From contig OZ024936.1 of assembly GCA_964017235.1 (NCBI GenBank), positions 56,285,028 to 56,349,027 on the forward strand: 64,000 nt of DNA. Direction: 5' to 3'. The translations under genes were made by a program, and so were the position numbers. The notes beneath the pieces were generated by a model that saw only the letters and a program-made list of their open reading frames with translations, searched no databases and was not told the DNA's origin. The DNA comes from Sabellastarte sp. h YS-2021. Lineage: Eukaryota > Annelida > Polychaeta > Sabellida > Sabellidae. This document shows, piece by piece, positions 20,071-35,000 of the stretch (within the stretch, counting starts at the first letter, position 1; each line of letters starts with the position of its first letter).

Positions 20071-23000
20071 TATTTGTGAATTTCTAATATGGTAGCTTGG
20101 TCACCCAAGGGCTTATTTGGGTATTTTCTGTTGCTTCATAATTGTCATTATTAAGGAACAGGCCATGATGGGTTGTGGGTAAATAGCATATATGAACAAT
20201 ATACCTTCACTTAGGAGGTCATTTTTAGCACTTATAGCATCTAACAGCCCCATCAGTTGGAGATTGTTAGATTGAGTGCTGGTTTGGTCTTTTAGCTATT
20301 CCATAAATACAAGAATAGTTAATATTCATCACTGGGTATTGATAGTTTGAGGATAGGCAGAATACAAGCAAACTCTGTCTTGGGGCTCTTAGAAGGTCAT
20401 ATTTGGTCACATTTGGTCCTCTAACAGTCCCTGTATATGATTTGATCATAAAAAGTCAATGACAACTTTTCTTTAATTGTGACCATCTAATATACTATCT
20501 TACTTACCTAACGGCTTATGTGGGTATTTTCTGTTGCTCCATAATTGCTTTTATTAATCAACAGGCCTTGATGGATTGTGGTTAAGTAGCATATCTAAAC
20601 AATATACCTGCACTTAGGAGGTCATTTTTATGCACTTATAGCATCTAAAAGCACCATCACTTTGAGATTGTTACATTTAGTGTTGTTTTTTTTCTTTTAA
20701 CTGTTCCATAAATACCAGAAGTTTATATTCATCACTGGGTATTGACAGTCTGAGGTCAGGCAGAATACAAGCAAACTCTGTCTTGGGGCTCTTAGAAGGT
20801 CATATTTGGTCTCATTTTGTCCTCTAACAGCACCAGCATTTGATTTGATTATAAAAAATCAATGACAACTTTTGTTTATTTGTCACTTTCTAATATGTTA
20901 GCTTGGTCGCCCAAGGGCTTATTTGGGTATTTTCTGTTGCTCCATAATTGTTATTATTAAGGAACAGGCCTTGATTGGTTGTGGGTAAATAGCATATATT
21001 GACAATATACCTTCACTTATTAGGTCATTTTTAGCACTTATAGCGTCTAACAGCCCCATCAGTTGGAGATTGTTAGATTGAGTGCTGGTTTGGTCTTTTA
21101 ACTGTTCCATAAATACCAGAAGTTTATATTCATCAGTGGGTATTGATAGTCTGAGGTCAGGCAGAAGACAAGCAAACTCTATCTTGGGGCTCTTAGAAGG
21201 TCATATTTGGTCTCATTTTGTACTCTAACAGCCCCTGTATATGATTTGATCATGAAAAGTCAATGACAGCTTTTGTTTATTTGTGATCATCTACTATACT
21301 ATCTTGCTTGCCTAAGGGCTTATTTGGGTATTTTCTGTTGCTCCATAATTGTCATTAATAAGGAACAGGCCTTGATGGGTTGTGGGTAAATAGCATATAT
21401 GAACAATATACCTTCACTTAGGAGGTCATTTTTAGGACTTATAGCATCTAACAGCCGCATCAGTTTGAGATTGTTAGATTGAGTGCTGGTTTGGTCTTTT
21501 AACTGATCCATAAATACCAGAATAGTTAGTATTCATCACTGGGTATTGATAGTTTCAGGATAAGCAGAATACAAGCAAACTCTGTCTTGGGGCTCTTAGA
21601 AGGTCATATTTGGTCTCATTTTGTACTCTAACAGCCCCTGTATATGATTTGATCATAAAAGTCAATGACAGCTTTTGTTTATTTGTGACCATCTAATATA
21701 CTATTTTGCTTGCCTAAGGGCTTATTTGGGTATTTTCCGTTGATCCATAATTGCTATTATTAATCAACAGATCTTGATGGGTTTTGGGCGAATAGCATAT
21801 CTGAACAATATACCTGCACTTAGGAGGTCATTTTTATGCACTTATAGCATCTAAAAGCTTGATCAGTTTGAGATTGTTACATTTAGTGCTGTTTTTTCTT
21901 TCTTTTAACTGTTCCATAGATACCAGAATTTTATATGCATCACTGGGTAATGATAGTCTAAGGTCAGGCAGAAGACAAGCAAACTCTGTGTTGGGGCTCT
22001 TAGAAGGTCATATTTGGTCTCTTTTTGTCCTCTAACAGCCCCTGTATATGACTTGATCATAAAAAATCAATGACAACTTTTGTTTATTTGTGACTTTCTA
22101 ATATGTTAGCTTGGTCACCCAAGGGCTTATTTGGGTATTTTCTGTTGCTCCATAATTGTCATTATTAAGGAACAGGCCATGATGGGTTGTGGGTAAATAG
22201 CATATATGAACAATATACCTGCACTTAGGTGGTCATTTTTAGCACTTATATCTTCTAACAGACCCATCAGTTTGAGATTGTTAGATTGAGTGCCGGTTTC
22301 GTCTTTTAATTGTTCCATAAATACCAGAATAGCTAATATTCATCACTGGGTATTGATAGTTTGAGGATACGCAGAATACAAGCAAACTCTGTCTTCGGAC
22401 TGTTAGAAGGTCATATTTGGTCTCATTTGGTCCTCTAACAGCCCCTGTATATGATTTGATGATAAAAGTCAATGACAGCTTTTGCTTATTTGTGACCACC
22501 TAATATGTTATCTTTCTTGCCTAAGGGCTTATTTGGGTATTTTCTGTTCATCCAAAATTGCTATTATTAATCAACATGCATTGATGGGTTGTGGGTAAAT
22601 AGCATATCTGGACAATATACCTGCACTTAGGAGGTCATTTTTATGCACTTATAGCATCTAAAAGCACCATCACTTTGAGATTGTTACATTTAGTGTGTTT
22701 TTTTCTTTTAACTGTTCCATAAATACCAGAAGTTTATATTCATCACTCGGTATTGACAGTCTGAGGTCAGGCAGAATACAAGCAAACTCTGTCTTGGGGC
22801 TCTTAGAAGGTCATATTTGGTCTCATTTTGTCCTCTAACAGTCCCAGCATTTGATTTGCTCCTAAAAAATCAATGACAACTTTTGTTTATTTGTCACTTT
22901 CTAATATGTTAGCTTGGTCGCCCAAGGGCTTATTTGGGTATTTTCTGTTGCTCCATAATTGTCATTAATAAGGAACAGGCCTTGATGGGTTGTGGGTAAA

Positions 23001-26000
23001 TAGCATATATGAACAATATACCTTCACTTAGGAGGTCATTTTTAGCACTTATAGCATCTAACAGCCCCATCAGTTGGAGATTGTTAGATTGAGTGCTGGT
23101 TTGGTCTTTTAACTGTTCCATAAATGCCACAAGAGTTAATATTCATCACTGGGTATTGGTAGTTTAAGGATAGGCAAAATACAAGCAAACTCTGTCTTGG
23201 GGCTCTTAGAAGGTCATATTTGGTCTCATTTTGTCCTCTAACAGCTCCTGTACATGATTTGATCATAAAAGTCAATGACAGCTTTTGTTTATTTGTGACC
23301 ATCTAATATACTATCTTGCTTGCCTAAGGGCTTATTTGGGTATTTTCTGTTGCTGCATAATAGCTATTATTAATCAACAGGCCTTGATGGGTTTTGGGTA
23401 AATAGCATATCTGAACAATATAGCTGCACTTAGGAGGTCATTTTTATGCACTTATAGCATCTAAAAGCCCCATCAGTTTGAGATTGTTACATTTAGTGCT
23501 GCTTTTCTTTTCCTTTAACTGTTCCATAAATACCAGAATAGTTAATATTCATCACTGGGAATTGATAGTTCAAGGATAGGCAAAATACAAGCAAACCCTG
23601 TCTTGGGGCTCTTAGAAGGTCATATTTGGTCTCATTTTGTCCTCTAACAGCCCCAGCATTTGATGTGATTATAAAAAATCAATGACAACTTTTGTTTATT
23701 TGTCACTTTCTAATATGTTAGCTTGGTCACCCAAGGGCTTATTTGGGTATTTTCTGTTGCTCCATAATTGTCATTATTAAGGAACAGGCCTTGATGGGTT
23801 GTGGGTAAATAGCATATATGAACAATATACCTTCACTTAGGAGGTCATTTTGAGCACTTATAGCATCTAACAGCCCCATCAGTTGGAGATTGTTAGATTG
23901 AGTGCTGGTTTGGTCTTTTAACTGTTCCATAAATACCAGAAGAGTTAATATTCATCACTGGGTATTGGTAGTTTACGGATAGGCAGAATACAAGCAAACT
24001 CTGTCTTGGGGCTCTTAGAAGGTCATATTTGGTCTCATTTTGTCCTCTAACAGCCCCTGTATATGATTTGATCATGAAAAGTCAATGACAGCTTTTGTTT
24101 ATTTGTGACCAACTAATATACTGTCTTGCTTGCCTAAGGGCTTATTTGGGTATTTTCTGTTGATCCATAATTGCTATTATTAATCAACAGGCCTTGATGG
24201 GTTTTGGGCAAATAGCATATCTGGACAATATACCTGCACTTAGGAGGTCATTTTTATGCAATTATAGCATCTAAAAGCCCCATCATTTTGAGATTGTTAC
24301 ATTTAGTGCTTTTTTTTCTCTTTTAACTGTTCCATAGATACCAGAAGTTTATATTCATCACTGGGTATTGATAGCCTAAGGTCAGGCAGAAGACAAGCAA
24401 ACTCTGTCTTGGGGCTCTTAGAAGGTCATATTTGGTCTCATTTTGTCCTCTAACAGCCCCAGCAGTTGATTTAATCATAAAAAGTCAATGACAACTTTTG
24501 TTTATTTGTGACTTTCTAATATGTTAGTTCGGTCACCCAAGGGGTAATTTGGATATTTTCTGTTGCTCCATAATTGTCATTATTAAGGAAGAGGCCTTGA
24601 TGGGTTGTGGGTAAATAGCATATATGAACAATATACCTGCACTTAGGAGGTCATTTTTAGCACTTATATCTTTTAACAGCCCCATCAGTTTGAGATTGTT
24701 AGATTGAGTGCTGGTTTCGTCTTTTAACTGTTCCATAAATACCAGAATAGCTAATATTCATCACTGGGTATTGATAGTTTGAGGATACGCAGAATACAAG
24801 CAAACTCTGTCTTCGGACTGTTAGAATGTCATATTTGGTCTTATTTGGTCCTCTAACAGCCCCTGTATATGATTTGATTATAAAAGTCAATGACAGCTTT
24901 AGCTTATTTGTGACCACCTAATATGTCATCTTTCTTGCTTAAGGGCTTATTTGGGTATTTTCTGTTCATCCAAAAGTGCTATTATTAATCAACATGCATT
25001 GATGGGTTGTGGGTAAATAGCATATCTGGACAATATACCTTCACTTAGGAGGTCATTTTTATGCACCTATAACATCTAAAAGCCCCATCAGTTTGAGATT
25101 GTTACATTTAGTGCTGTTTTTTCTTTTAACTGTTCCATAAATACCAGAAGTTTATATTCATCACTGGGTATTGACAGTCTGAGGTCAGGCAGAATACAAG
25201 CAAACTTTGTCTTCTGGCTGTTAGAAGGTCATATTTGGTCTCTTTTTGTCCTCTAACAGCCCCTGTATATGACTTGATCATGAAAAATCAATGACAGCTT
25301 TTGTTTATTTGTGACTTTCTAATATGTTAGCTTGGTTGCCCAAGGGCTTATTTGGATATTTTCTGTTGCTCCATAATTGTCATTATTAAGGAACAGGCCT
25401 TGATGGGTTGTGGGTAAATAGCATATATGAACAATATACCTTCACTTAGGAGGTCATTTTTAGCACTTATACCATCTAACAGCCCAATCAGTTGGAGATT
25501 GTTAGATTGAGTGCTGGTTTGGTCTTTTAACTGTTCCATAAATACCAGAATAGTTAGTATTCATAACTGGGAATTGATAGTTTGAGGATAGGCAGAATAC
25601 AAGCAAACTCTGTCTTGGGGCTGTTAGAAGGTCATATTTGGTCTCATTTTGTCCTCTAACAGTCCCTGTATATGATTTGATCATAAAAAGTCAATGACAG
25701 CTTTTCTTTATTCGTGACCATCTAATATACTATCTTACTTGCCTAAGGGCTTATGTGGGTATTTTCTGTTGGTCCATAATTGCTTTTATTAATCAACAGG
25801 CCTTGATGGATTTTGGTTAAGTAGCAAATCTAAACAATATACCTGCACTTAGGAGGTCATTTTTATGCACTTATAGCATCTAAAAGCACCATCACTTTGA
25901 GATTGTTACATTTAGTGTTTTTTTTTCTTTTAACTGTTCCATAAATACCAGAAGTTTATATTCATCACTGGGTATTGACAGTCTGAGGTCAGGCAGAATA

Positions 26001-29000
26001 CAAGCAAACTCTGTCTTGGGGCTCTTAGAAGGTCATATTTGGTCTCATTTTGTCCTCTAACAGCCCCAGCATTTCATTTGATCATAAAAAATCAATGACA
26101 ACTTTTGTTTATTTGCGACTTTCTAATATGTTAGCTTGGTCGCCCAAGGGCTTATTTGGGTATTTTCTGTTGCTCCATAATTGTCATTATTAAGGAACAG
26201 GCCTTGATGGGTTGTGGGTAAATAGCATATATGAACAATATACCTTCACTTAGGAGGTCATTTTGAGCACTTATAGCATCTAACAGCCCCATCAGTTGGA
26301 GATTGTTAGATTGAGTGCTGGTTTGGTCTTTTAACTGTTCCATAAATACCAGAAGAGTTAATATTCATCACTGGGTATTGGTAGTTTAAGGATAGGCAGA
26401 ATACAAGCAAACTCTGTCTTGGGGCTCTTAGAAGGTCATATTTGGTCTCATTTTGTCCTCTAACAGCCCCTGTATATGATTTGATCATGAAAAGTCAATG
26501 ACAGCTTTTGTTTATTTGTGACCAACTAATATACTGTCTTGCTTGCCTAAGGGCTTATTTGGGTATTTTCTGTTGATCCATAATTGCTATTATTAATCAA
26601 CAGGCCTTGATGGGTTTTGGGCAAATAGCATATCTGGACAATATACCTGCACTTAGGAGGTCATTTTTATGCAATTATAGCATCTAAAAGCCCCATCAGT
26701 TTGAGATTGTTACATTTAGTGCTGTTTTTTTTTCTTTTAACTGTTCCATAGATACCAGAAGTTTATATTCATCACTGGGTATTGATAGCCTAAGGTCAGG
26801 CAGAAGACAAGCAAACTCTGTCTTGGGGCTCTTAGAAGGTCATATTTGGTCTCATTTTGTCCTCTAACAGCCCCAGCAGTTGATTTAATCATAAAAAGTC
26901 AATGACAACTTTTGTTTATTTGTGACTTTCTAATATGTTAGTTCGGTCGCCCAAGGGGTTATTTGGATATTTTCTGTTGCTCCATAATTGTCATTATTAA
27001 GGAAGAGGCCTTGATGGGTTGTGGGTAAATAGCATATATGAACAATATACCTGCACTTAGGAGGTCATTTTTAGCACTTATATCTTTTAACAGCCCCATC
27101 AGTTTGAGATTGTTAGATTGAGTGCTGGTTTCGTCTTTTAACTGTTCCATAAATACCAGAATAGCTAATATTCATCACTGGGTATTGATAGTTTGAGGAT
27201 ACGCAGAATACAAGCAAACTCTGTCTTCGGACTGTTAGAATGTCATATTTGGTCTTATTTGGTCCTCTAACAGCCCCTGTATATGATTTGATTATAAAAG
27301 TCAATGACAGCTTTAGCTTATTTGTGACCACCTAATATGTTATCTTTCTTGCTTAAGGGCTTATTTGGGTATTTTCTGTTCATCCAAAAGTGCTATTATT
27401 AATCAACATGCATTGATGGGTTGTGGGTAAATAGCATATCTGAACAATATACCTTCACTTAGGAGGTCATTTTTATGCACCTATAACATCTAAAAGCCCC
27501 ATCAGTTTGAGATTGTTACATTTAGTGCTGTTTTTTCTTTTAACTGTTCCATAAATACCAGAAGTTTATTTTCATCACTGGGTATTGACAGTCTGAGGTC
27601 AGGCAGAATACAAGCAAACTCTGTCTTGGGGCTCTTAGAAGGTCATATTTGGTCTCATTTTGTCCTCTAACAGCCCCAGCATTTCATTTGATCATAAAAA
27701 ATCAATGACAACTTTTGTTTATTTGTGACTTTCTAATATGTTAGCTTGGTCGCCCAAGGGCTTATTTGGGTATTTTCTGTTGCTCCATAATTGTCATTAT
27801 TAAGGAACAGGCCTTGATGGGTTGTGGGTAAATAGCATATATGAACAATATACCTTCACTTAGGAGGTCATTTTGAGCACTTATAGCATCTAACAGCCCC
27901 ATCAGTTGGAGATTGTTAGATTGAGTGCTGGTTTGGTCTTTTAACTGTTCCATAAATACCAGAAGAGTTAATATTCATCACTGGGTATTGGTAGTTTAAG
28001 GATAGGCAAAATACAAGCAAACTCTGTCTTGGGGCTCTTAGAAGGTCATATTTGGTCTCATTTTGTCCTCTAACAGCCCCTGTATATGATTTGATCATGA
28101 AAAGTCAATGACAGCTTTTGTTTATTTGTGACCAACTAATATACTGTCTTGCTTGCCTAAGGGCTTATTTGGGTATTTTCTGTTGATCCATAATTGCTAT
28201 TATTAATCAACAGGCCTTGATGGGTTTTGGGCAAATAGCATATCTGGACAATATACCTGCACTTAGGAGGTCATTTTTATGCAATTATAGCATCTAAAAG
28301 CCCCATCAGTTTGAGATTGTTACATTTAGTGCTGTTTTTTTTTTCTTTTAACTGTTCCATAGATACCAGAAGTTTATATTCATCACTGGGTATTGATAGC
28401 CTAAGGTCAGGCAGAAGACAAGCAAACTCTGTCTTGGGGCTCTTAGAAGGTCATATTTGGTCTCATTTTGTCCTCTAACAGCCCCAGCAGTTGATTTAAT
28501 CATAAAAAGTCAATGACAACTTTTGTTTATTTGTGACTTTCTAATATGTTAGTTCGGTCGCCGAAGGGGTTATTTGGATATTTTCTGTTGCTCCATAATT
28601 GTCATTATTAAGGAAGAGGCCTTGATGGGTTGTGGGTAAATAGCATATATGAACAATATACCTGCACTTAGGAGGTCATTTTTAGCACTTATATCTTTTA
28701 ACAGCCCCATCAGTTTGAGATTGTTAGATTGAGTGCTGGTTTCGTCTTTTAACTGTTCCATAAATACCAGAATAGCTAATATTCATCACTGGGTATTGAT
28801 AGTTTGAGGATACGCAGAATACAAGCAAACTCTGTCTTCGGACTGTTAGAATGTCATATTTGGTCTTATTTGGTCCTCTAACAGCCCCTGTATATGATTT
28901 GATTATAAAAGTCAATGACAGCTTTAGCTTATTTGTGACCACCTAATATGTTATCTTTCTTGCTTAAGGGCTTATTTGGGTATTTTCTGTTCATCCAAAA

Positions 29001-32000
29001 GTGCTATTATTAATCAACATGCATTGATGGGTTGTGGGTAAATAGCATATCTGGACAATATACCTTCACTTAGGAGGTCATTTTTATGCACCTATAACAT
29101 CTAAAAGCCCCATCAGTTTGAGATTTTTACATTTAGTGCTGTTATTTCTTTTAACTGTTCCATAAATACCAGAAGTTTATATTCATCACTGGGTATTGAC
29201 AGTCTGAGGTCAGGCAGAATACAAGCAAACTTTGTCTTCTGGCTGTTAGAAGGTCATATTTGGTCTCTTTTTGTCCTCTAACAGCCCCTGTATATGACTT
29301 GATCATGAAAAATCAATGACAGCTTTTGTTTATTTGTGACTTTCTAATATGTTAGCTTGGTTGCCCAAGGGCTTATTTGGGTATTTTCTGTTGCTCCATA
29401 ATTGTCATTATTAAGGAATAGGCCTTGATGGGTTGTGGGTAAATAGCTTATATGAACAATATACCTTCACTTAGGAGGTCATTTTTAGCACTTATACCAT
29501 CTAACAGCCCAATCAGTTGGAGATTGTTAGATTGAGTGCTGGTTTGGTCTTTTAACTGTTCCATAAATACCAGAATAGTTAGTATTCATAACTGGGAATT
29601 GATAGTTTGAGGATAGGCAGAATACAAGCAAACTCTGTCTTGGGGCTGTTAGAAGGTCATATTTGGTCTCATTTTGTCCTCTAACAGTCCCTGTATATGA
29701 TTTGATCATAAAAAGTCAATGACAGCTTTTCTTTATTCGTGACCATCTAATATACTATCTTACTTGCCTAAGGGCTTATGTGGGTATTTTCTGTTGGTCC
29801 ATAATTGCTTTTATTAATCAACAGGCCTTGATGGATTTTGGTTAAGTAGCAAATCTAAACAATATACCTGCACTTAGGAGGTCATTTTTATGCACTTATA
29901 GCATCTAAAAGCACCATCACTTTGAGATTGTTACATTTAGTGTTTTTTTTTCTTTTAACTGTTCCATAAATACCAGAAGTTTATATTCATCACTGGGTAT
30001 TGACAGTCTGAGGTCAGGCAGAATAGAAGCAAACTCTGTCTTGGGGCTCTTAGAAGGTCATATTTGGTCTCATTTTGTCCTCTAACAGCCCCAGCATTTC
30101 ATTTGATAATAAAAAATCAATGACAACTTTTGTTTATTTGTGACTTTCTAATATGTTAGCTTGGTCGCCCAAGGGCTTATTTGGGTATTTTCTGTTGCTC
30201 CATAATTGTCATTATTAAGGAACAGGCCTTGATGGGTTGTGGGTAAATAGCATATATGAACAATATACCTTCACTTAGGAGGTCATTTTGAGCACTTATA
30301 GCATCTAACAGCCCCATCAGTTTGAGATTGTTAGATTGATTGCTGGTTTGGTCTTTTAACTGTTCCATAATTACCAGAAGAGTTAATATTCATCACTGGG
30401 TATTGGTAGTTTAAGGATAGGCAAAATACAAGGAAACTCTGTCTTGGGGCTGTTAGAAGGTCATATTTGGTCTCATTTTGTCCTCTAACAGCCCCTGTAT
30501 ATGATTTGATCATAAAAGTCAATAACAGCTTTTGTTTATTTCTGACCATCTAATATACTGTCTTGCTTGCCTAAGGGCTTATTTGCGCATTTTCTGTTGA
30601 TCCATAATTGCTATTATTAATCAACAGGCCTTCATGGGTTTTGGGCAAATAGCATATATGAACAATATACCTTCACTTAGGAGGTCATTTTTATGCACTT
30701 ATAGCTTCTAAAAGCCCCATCAGTTTGAGATTGTTACATTTAGTGCTGTTTTTTTTCTTTTAACTGTTCCATAAATACTAGAAGTTTATATTCATCACTG
30801 GGTATTGACAGCATGAGGTCAGGAAGAATACAAGCAAACTCTGTCTTGGGGCTGTTAGAAGGTCATATTTGGTCTCATTTTGTCCTCTAACAGTCCCTGT
30901 ATATGATTTGATTATAAAAAGTCAATGACAGCTTTTCTTTATTCGTGACCATCTAATATACTGTCTTACTTGCCTAAGGGCTTATGTGGGTATTTTCTGT
31001 TGATCCATAATTGCTATTATTAATCAACAGGCCTTGATGGGTTTTGGGCAAATAGCATATCTGGATAATATACCTGCACTTAGGAGGTCATTTTTATGCA
31101 ATTATAGCATCTAAAAGCCCCATCAGTTTGAGATTGTTACATTTAGTGCTGTTTTTTTTTCTTTTAACTGTTCCATAGATACCAGAAGTTTATATTCATC
31201 ACTGGGTATTGATAGCCTAAGGTCAGGCAGAAGACAAGCAAACTCTGTTTTGGGGCTCTTAGAAGGTCATATTTGGTCTCATTTTGTCCTCTAACAGCCC
31301 CAGCAGTTGATTTAATCATAAAAAGTCAATGACAAATTTTGTTTATTTGTGACTTTCTAATATGTTAGTTCAGTCGCCCAAGGGCTTATTTGGATATTTT
31401 CTGTTGCTCCATAATTGTCATTATTAAGGAAGAGGCCTTGATTGGTTGTGGGTAAATAGCATATATGAACAATATACCTGCACTTAGGAGGTCATTTTTA
31501 GCACTTATATCTTTTAACAGCCCCATCAGTTTGAGATTGTTAGATTGAGTGCTGGTTTCGTCTTTTAACTGTTCCATAAATACCAGAATAGCTAATATTC
31601 ATCACTGGGTATTGATAGTTTGAGGATACGCAGAATACAAGCAAACTCTGTCTTCGGACTGTTAGAATGTCATATTTGGTCTTATTTGGTCCTCTAACAG
31701 CCCCTGTATATGATTTGATTATAAAAGTCAATGACAGCTTTAGCTTATTTGTGACCACCTAATATGTTATCTTTCTTGCTTAAGGGCTTATTTGGGTATT
31801 TTCTGTTCATCCAAAAGTGCTATTATTAATCAACATGCATTGATGGGTTGTGGGTAAATAGCATATCTGGACAATATACCTTCACTTAGGAGGTCATTTT
31901 TATGCACCTATAACATCTAAAAGCCCCATCAGTTTGAGATTGTTACATTTAGTGCTGTTTTTTCTTTTAACTGTTCCATAAATACCAGAAGTTTATATTC

Positions 32001-35000
32001 ATCACTGGGTATTGACAGTCTGAGGTCAGGCAGAATACAAGCAAACTTTGTCTTCTGGCTGTTAGAAGGTCATATTTGGTTTCTTTTTGTCCTCTAACAG
32101 CCCCTGTATATGACTTGATCATGAAAAATCAATGACAGCTTTTGTTTATTTGTGACTTTCTAATATGTTAGCTTGGTTGCCCAAGGGCTTATTTGGGTAT
32201 TTTCTGTTGCTCCATAATTGTCATTATTAAGGAATAGGCCTTGATGGGTTGTGGGTAAATAGCATATATGAACAATATACCTTCACTTAGGAGGTCATTT
32301 TTAGCACTTATAGCATCTAACAGCCCCATCAGTTTGAGATTGTTAGATTGAGTGCTGGTTTGGTCTTTTAACTGTTCCATAAATACCAGAATAGTTAGTA
32401 TTCATCACTGGGTATTGATAGTTTGAGAATAGACAGAATACAAGCCAATTCTGTCTTGGGGCTCTTAGAAGGTCATATTTGGTCTCATTTTGTCCTCTAA
32501 CAGTCCCTGTATATGATTTGATCATAAAAAGTCAATGACAGCTTTTCTTTATTTGTGACCATCTAATATACTATCTTACTTGCCTAAGGGCTTATGTGGG
32601 TATTTTCTGTTGCTCCATAATTGCTTTTATTAATCAACAGGCCCTGATGGATTGTGGTTAAGTAGCATATCTAAACAATATACCTGCACTTAGGAGGTCA
32701 TTTTTATGCACTTATAGCATCTAAAAGCACCATCACTTTGAGATTGTTACATTTAGTGTTGTTTTTTTTCTTTTAACTGTTCCATAAATACCAGAAGTTT
32801 ATATTCATCACTGGGTATTGACAGTCTAAGGTCAGGCAGAAGACAATTAAACTCTGTCTTGGGGCTCTTAGAAGGTCATATTTGGTCTTATTTTGTCCTC
32901 TAACAGCCCCAGCAGTTGATTTGATCATAAAAAGTCAATGACAACTTTTGTTTATTTGTGACTTTCTAATATGTTAGTTCGGTCGCCCATGGGCTTATTT
33001 GGATATTTTCTGTTGCTCCATAATTGTCATTATTAAGGAAGAGGCCTTGGTGGGTTGTGGGTAAGTAGCATATATGAACAATATACCTGCACTTAGGAGG
33101 TCATTTTTAGCACTTATATCTTCTAACAGCCCCATCAGTTGGAGATTGTTAGATTGAGTGCTGGTTTGGTCTTTTAACTGTTCCATAAATACCAGAAGAG
33201 TTAATATTCATCACTGGGTATTGGTAGTTTAAGAATAGGCAAAATACAAGCAAACTCTGTCTTGGGGCTCTTAGAAGATCATATTTGGTCTTATTTGGTC
33301 CTCTAACAGCCTCTGTATATGATTTGATTATAAAAGTCAATGACAGCTTTTGCTTATTTGTGACCACCTAATATGTTATCTTTCTTGCTTAAGGGCTTAT
33401 TTGGGTATTTTCTGTTAATCCAAAAAGTACTATTATTAATCAACATGCATTAATGGGTTGTGGGTAAATAACATATCTGGACAATATACCTGCACTTAAG
33501 AGGTCATTTTTATGCACTTATAGCATCTAAAAGCCCCATCAGTTTGAGATTGTTACATTTAGTGCTGTTTTTTCTTTTAACTGTTCCATAAATACCAGAA
33601 GTTTAGATTCATCACTGGGTATTGACAGTCTGAGATCAGGCAGAATACAAGCAAACTCTGTCTTCTGGCTGTTAGAATGTCATATTTGGTCTCTTTTTGT
33701 CCTCTAACAGCCCCTGTATATGACTTGATCATGAAAAATCAATGACAGCTTTTGTTTATTTGTGACTTCCTAATATGTTAGCTTGGTCGCCCAAGGGCTT
33801 TTTTGGGTATTTTCTGTTGCTCCATAATTGTCATTATTAAGGAACAGGCCTTGATGGGTTGTGGGCAAATAGCATATATGAACAATATACCTTCACTTAG
33901 GAGGTCATTTTTAGCACTTATAGCATCTAACAGCCCCATCAGTTGGAGATTGCTAGATTGAGTGCTGGTTTGGTCTTTTAACTGTTCCATAAATACCAGA
34001 ATAGTTAGTATTCATCACTGGGTATTGATAGTTTGAGGATAGGCAGAATACAAGCCAATTCTGTCTTGGGGCTCTTAGAAGGTCATATTTGGTCTCATTT
34101 TGTCCTCTAACAGTCCCTGTATATGATTTGATCATAAAAAGTCAATGACAGCTTTTCTTTATTTGTGACCATCTAATATACTATCTTACTTGCCTAAGGG
34201 CTGATGTGGGTATTTTCTGTTGCTCCATAATTGCTTTTATTAATCAACAGACCCTGATGGATTGTGGTTAAGTACCATATCTAAACAACATACCTGCACT
34301 TAGGAGGTCATTTTTATGCACTTATAGCATCTAAAAGCAACATCAGTTTGAGATTGTTACATTTAGTGTTGTTTTTTTCTTCTAACTGTTCCATAAATAC
34401 CAGAAGTTTATATTCATCACTGGGTATTGACAGTCTGAGGTCAGGCAGAATACAAGCAAACTCTGTCTTGGGGCTCTTAGAAGGTCATATTTGGTCTCAT
34501 TTTGTCGTCTAACAGCCCCAGCATTTGACTTGCTCCTAAAAAATCAATGACAACTTTTGTTTATTTGTGACTTTCTAATATGTTAGCTTGGTCGCCCAAG
34601 GGCTTATTTGGGTATTTTTTGTTGCTCCATAATTGTCATTATTAAGGAACAGGCCTTGATGGGTTGTGGGTAAATAGCATATATGAACAATATACCTTCA
34701 CTTAGGAGGTCATTTTTAGCACTTGTAGCATCTAAGAGCCCCATCAGTTTGAGATTGTTACATTTAGTGCTGTTTTTTTTCTTTTAACTCTTCCATATAT
34801 ACCAGAAGTTTATATTTATCACTGGGTATTGACAGTCTGAGGTCAGGCAGAATACAAGGAAACTCTGTCTTCTGGCTGTTAGAATGTCATATTTGGTCTT
34901 ATTTTGTCTTCTAACAGCCCCTGTATATGATTTGATCATAAAAAGTCAATGACAGCTTTTGTTTATTTGTGACTTTCTAATATGTTAGCTTGGTCACCCA

